DNA of 64,000 nucleotides from Chitinophagales bacterium (GTDB lineage: Bacteria; Bacteroidota; Bacteroidia; Chitinophagales; Chitinophagaceae). The translations under genes and the position numbers were made by a program. Of this stretch, positions 61,133-64,000 are shown piece after piece (position 1 is the stretch's first letter; each line of letters starts with the position of its first letter). The notes below the pieces were generated by a model. The model had not been told where the DNA came from and searched no databases. It worked only from the letters and a program-made list of their open reading frames with translations. The stretch lies in NCBI GenBank assembly GCA_021323755.1, contig JAJPKJ010000009.1, positions 1 through 64,000 of the forward strand. The letters are read 5' to 3'.

Positions 61133-62386
61133 ATGTCTGCTATTAATGGCAAGCAAAATGGATTGTATTCCTATGATTCATTTAGCGGGAATACTAAAAA
61201 AACAGATTCTCATTTCTTGTGGTGGTGTGCGGGCGCACATCAGCAATTATTAAAAGACTATCCCTCTGAACATACAAAATACGCCGGACTCGGCGGTGTG
61301 CTATTGGCCACATTTGTGCTTGCCTCTTTATCCGCAGGCTATGCAATTTATAGTGTGTTTAATAATGCGGGTTGGGCGATTGCATTTGCAATGATCTGGG
61401 GATTGATCATATTTAATTTCGACCGGTTCCTTGTGTCAACCATGCGCAAATATGGTGTTTCAACCCGAAAACAAATCTGGATCGCTGTTCCCAGAATCAT
61501 TCTTGCATTATTGATCGGAATAACAATTGCAAGACCACTGGAATTGAAAATTTTTGAAAAAGAAATTGATACCAAAGTGGCAGAAAATCGTCATCATAAG
61601 ATTTTACTGAATGACAGTTTGCTGCAGGCAGAAAATAAAACGGTTCTGTTAAACGCTCAACAGGAGAGAAGTAAATTAATGGAAAGAAAATCGCTTATTG
61701 AAGATACATTACACCGTTTGCAACAGGCCTATATTCAGGAAGCAGATGGAACTGGCGGTTCATTACAACGCGGAATTGAAAAACTTACTTTACTGAAGCA
61801 GCAGGCTTATAATATCGCACTACAGCAATTCACTCCCGAATTGCAAAAACTTTCACTGCAATTAAATTACCAGGATAGCATTTTAAATAACACGGCAGCA
61901 AATAATGAAATAAAAAGAAAGCAATACGAAGAAGCGGTCACCGCCAATGTTGGTTTTTTGGAAAGGAACAAAGCCTTATCTGATCTCAGTACGCAAGAAA
62001 GCAGCGTTTTTTGGGCAGATCTTTTCATTTCATTATTAATAATCCTGATTGAGATCGGCCCGATTTTATCCAAGCTGATAATGACTGTAGGCCCTTATGA
62101 TATTGCATTGGCAAAGACCGAATTATTGCAAATGGCGACAACGGTAAATGAAATGCGTCGGGATAAGGAATTGTTATTCGACAAAATGAATGGACTGTAT
62201 GAAAAGAAAAAGGAAATGTCGGATGAATTGACGCAAAGAATTTCTTCACTGCAACAAAAACACATTAACAACGAACTAGACCGATGGGAAAGAGGGGAAA
62301 GAACGAGCAATGATAAGATGGCAATTGATGAGCTACTGAAGAAAATAAAAAATCAATACGATTTTAAAGAGGAAAATATTTTATAA
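61133..62386 (+). CDS. DUF4407 membrane protein
   Basis: A 417-residue protein. A HFLWWCAGAHQQLLKDYPSE start is the family hallmark, then two or three helices (GVLLATFVLASLSAGYAIYS, AIAFAMIWGLIIFNFDRFLV, IILALLIGITIARPLELKIF), a ~200-residue coiled-coil region rich in Glu, Lys and Gln, a fourth helix near 290 and a second coiled coil to the end. Function unknown. It lies 99 bp behind pxpA and may be transcribed with it or alone. A strong bidirectional hairpin follows. Confidence 0.88.
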   Translation: MSAINGKQNGLYSYDSFSGNTKKTDSHFLWWCAGAHQQLLKDYPSEHTKYAGLGGVLLATFVLASLSAGYAIYSVFNNAGWAIAFAMIWGLIIFNFDRFLVSTMRKYGVSTRKQIWIAVPRIILALLIGITIARPLELKIFEKEIDTKVAENRHHKILLNDSLLQAENKTVLLNAQQERSKLMERKSLIEDTLHRLQQAYIQEADGTGGSLQRGIEKLTLLKQQAYNIALQQFTPELQKLSLQLNYQDSILNNTAANNEIKRKQYEEAVTANVGFLERNKALSDLSTQESSVFWADLFISLLIILIEIGPILSKLIMTVGPYDIALAKTELLQMATTVNEMRRDKELLFDKMNGLYEKKKEMSDELTQRISSLQQKHINNELDRWERGERTSNDKMAIDELLKKIKNQYDFKEENIL

Positions 62387-62400
62387 CTAACCGATCAGGC

Positions 62401-62436
62401 AATTACTCAATGGTCCGGCTGAACCATTGAGTAATT
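62401..62436. terminator. Bidirectional terminator between DUF4407 and the barrel receptor gene
   Basis: AATTACTCAATGGT (62401-62414) and ACCATTGAGTAATT (62423-62436) pair perfectly over 14 bp around an 8-base loop. Both flanks are A/T-rich, and the two genes converge on it: DUF4407 ends at 62386 and the barrel gene ends at 62447. Confidence 0.85.
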
Positions 62437-62446
62437 TTGAAATTAG

Positions 62447-64000
62447 TTACTGTACACCCTGCATGCTGTTTTGCATGCTATCTGAATCTGCTTTTATGTT
62501 TTTACGTTTGAATAATGATGCATCAAATTTTCCAAAACGATAATTGAATTGCAAACGGAAAAATTGCGGATCTCTCCTTCTGTTATATTCTTGCGTAAAA
62601 TAGGGAGATGAGGTATAAACATCAGCTACTCTGCTGCGAAAAATATCATTTACACTCAGTGTCAATGAAGCCACTTTGTTTTTCAGGAATTCATATTTAA
62701 GCGCAGCATCCACACCGCCATTGGGTTTTGTATATCCCTGGGCATTTCCACTCACCGCAACGCCAAAACCTCTTCCGCTTGTATTACTGCTTGAGCCGGC
62801 ACTTCCGCCGGGAGGCAATACTGTTTTAGAAGTATAGTCACCGCTTACCTGGAGTGTAAAATGTTTTGATACTTTGAAGGAATTATTGATTTTGCCAAAC
62901 CAGCTGTATGTTTGCCCGATTGTTGGAATACTGATATTATTCGCATTGATCTTCGATGTAAAAATGTTGATGTTGCTGGTAATGTCCCACCATTTGGTAA
63001 TGCTGTTCCTCCCGATCAATTCAAACCCACCGACAAAACTTGAATTGGCATTTACAAAAGTGCTTAATATAACTGTCGAGTCATTGAGTGGATTTTTAGT
63101 GGTGTCAGAAAATCCGGTGATCAGATCGGTGGTGTGCTTGTAATATACAGAAGCAATGAAAGTGTTATTCCCGGGAAATGTTTTTTGATAGGTCAATTCA
63201 AATGAATTGGTGAATTGCGGTTTCAAATTCGGATTGCCCTGTGTTAAATTCAAAGAATCTGAATAATTGGTAAAAGGAAAAAGCTGAAAGAAATTCGGAC
63301 GATCAATTCTTCTTGTGTAACTCAACTGCAATTCCTGTTCACCGCCTAATTTTTGGGTCAAGAATATACTGGGAAAAAGATTGATTGGATATTTGTTGCT
63401 GAAATTTCCAACTGTATCCGGGTTATCTTTCACAGCATAATTTGAAGTTCCGTTATATGTTGAGCCTTCTGCGCGTAATCCCAATTGATAATTAAAATCT
63501 TTTATTGCATTGGTGTAAGTCACATAACCTGCATAAACCTTATCATGATAGGTATAATTGGAAGACAACAGCGGTTCAGGAATAAAAGTATTGCTTGCAG
63601 GATCGTATACGTTAATATCATTCAGGCTCGATACATTTCTAGCTGCGATGCGCGCACCGGTTTCAAATTTTGATTTATCTGAGATCGGATTGGAGAAATC
63701 AGTTTGCGCGGTGATAAATTCATTGTTGCCGCTTCCAATCTGTTGTTGTGTATACACACTGCTTAAGCTTCCGCCTTTTTGCTCATATATATTTGAGGCA
63801 ATGAGATTGTCGTTTTGATTGGTTCCTTTACTGTAATTAGCATTGGCGGTCCATTCTTCGCCGGCTCTTGGAAAAGTATGTTTGAAACTGAGCATTGCTC
63901 CGTGATTATTAAAAACCGCATCGGTTGTTGAATACCGGTTTGTATAAGAAGAAACCGTTCCGGAAGGATAGAGTGTGTCAACATACAAATCGCTGTTAAT
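62447..64000 (-). CDS. TonB-receptor-type outer-membrane barrel protein (N-terminus outside window)
   Basis: The frame is open to the right edge, so the start lies beyond base 64000; 517 residues of the C-terminal part are visible. It is strand-rich, with LQLSYTRRIDRPNFFQLFPF, YSDSLNLTQGNPNLKPQF and NSFELTYQKTFPGNNTFIA. These are typical of the OMP_b-brl_3 (outer membrane beta-barrel) family close to TonB-dependent receptors. The end is FRLQFNYRFGKFDAS followed by a short polar tail. Carboxypeptidase-like and plug domains usually come first and are not visible here. Substrate unknown. Confidence 0.85.
   Translation of the reverse strand: MNSDLYVDTLYPSGTVSSYTNRYSTTDAVFNNHGAMLSFKHTFPRAGEEWTANANYSKGTNQNDNLIASNIYEQKGGSLSSVYTQQQIGSGNNEFITAQTDFSNPISDKSKFETGARIAARNVSSLNDINVYDPASNTFIPEPLLSSNYTYHDKVYAGYVTYTNAIKDFNYQLGLRAEGSTYNGTSNYAVKDNPDTVGNFSNKYPINLFPSIFLTQKLGGEQELQLSYTRRIDRPNFFQLFPFTNYSDSLNLTQGNPNLKPQFTNSFELTYQKTFPGNNTFIASVYYKHTTDLITGFSDTTKNPLNDSTVILSTFVNANSSFVGGFELIGRNSITKWWDITSNINIFTSKINANNISIPTIGQTYSWFGKINNSFKVSKHFTLQVSGDYTSKTVLPPGGSAGSSSNTSGRGFGVAVSGNAQGYTKPNGGVDAALKYEFLKNKVASLTLSVNDIFRSRVADVYTSSPYFTQEYNRRRDPQFFRLQFNYRFGKFDASLFKRKNIKADSDSMQNSMQGVQ

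Overview
The window looks like an ordinary chromosomal stretch from a Bacteroidota bacterium, most likely family Chitinophagaceae (inference). The evidence is a type IX secretion (T9SS) C-terminal sorting domain, a T9SS plug-type protein, a lipoprotein TamA-like barrel (TamL type), TonB-receptor-type barrels, many Cys-lipobox lipoproteins, almost no Shine-Dalgarno sequences, and TAnnTTTG -7 promoter boxes, best seen in front of tRNA-Arg and the SRP RNA. Base composition is moderately AT-rich. Many starts must be TTG or GTG, because an in-frame stop lies just upstream or no ATG is available.

Region by region. 1-4.7 kb is a glycan-degradation group: the tail of a likely GH20 hexosaminidase, a GH29 alpha-L-fucosidase, a lipoprotein, and a NagB glucosamine-6-phosphate deaminase fused to a PIG-L deacetylase-like domain. 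4.7-8.3 kb has a PAP2-like membrane protein, an Omp85-type barrel, a phytanoyl-CoA dioxygenase-like enzyme and an SDR. 8.4-11.8 kb is an accessory patch directly behind tRNA-Arg(ACG): an HxlR regulator with repeat operators and a duplicated promoter segment, an SDR, a clearly GC-richer F420-type NADP oxidoreductase gene flanked by a 9-bp direct repeat, and decayed coding scraps. 11.8-15.8 kb holds small stress-type proteins, miaA and a GH1 glucosidase. 15.8-19.9 kb is envelope genes on the minus strand. 19.9-22.3 kb has proS and a CD225/DUF2752 pair.

23.2-29.3 kb is a compact six-gene operon (SpoIIM-like, membrane protein, DUF4129, DUF4350, MoxR ATPase, DUF58) with a divergent RDD protein. 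This is a widespread but poorly understood membrane/AAA+ module. 29.4-40.2 kb holds truB, a TamL-like barrel, a TrmH-type methyltransferase, a FtsX/LolE-type permease, the T9SS plug protein, the SRP RNA, a fructose-6-phosphate aldolase-type transaldolase and a large outer-membrane protein with a zinc-metallopeptidase motif. 40.3-44.2 kb has PAP2 phosphatase, valS and two very small membrane-peptide genes. 44.3-48.7 kb has a DnaQ-exonuclease/GIY-YIG fusion, an esterase, and clpS-aat (both N-degron pathway). 48.7-54.2 kb has a gluconate-2-dehydrogenase-like subunit, a GMC oxidoreductase with a Cys cluster and a T9SS-exported adhesin-like protein. 54.6-64 kb has a SirB1-type protein, topA, the pxpBCA 5-oxoprolinase operon, a DUF4407 protein and a truncated outer-membrane barrel receptor.

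No CRISPR array, intact transposase, prophage or rRNA was seen. The least explained parts are the tRNA-adjacent patch, the twin 37-residue membrane peptides, the MoxR/DUF58 operon and the metallopeptidase-propeller-barrel protein. All family assignments come from reading motifs by eye; no database search was run.
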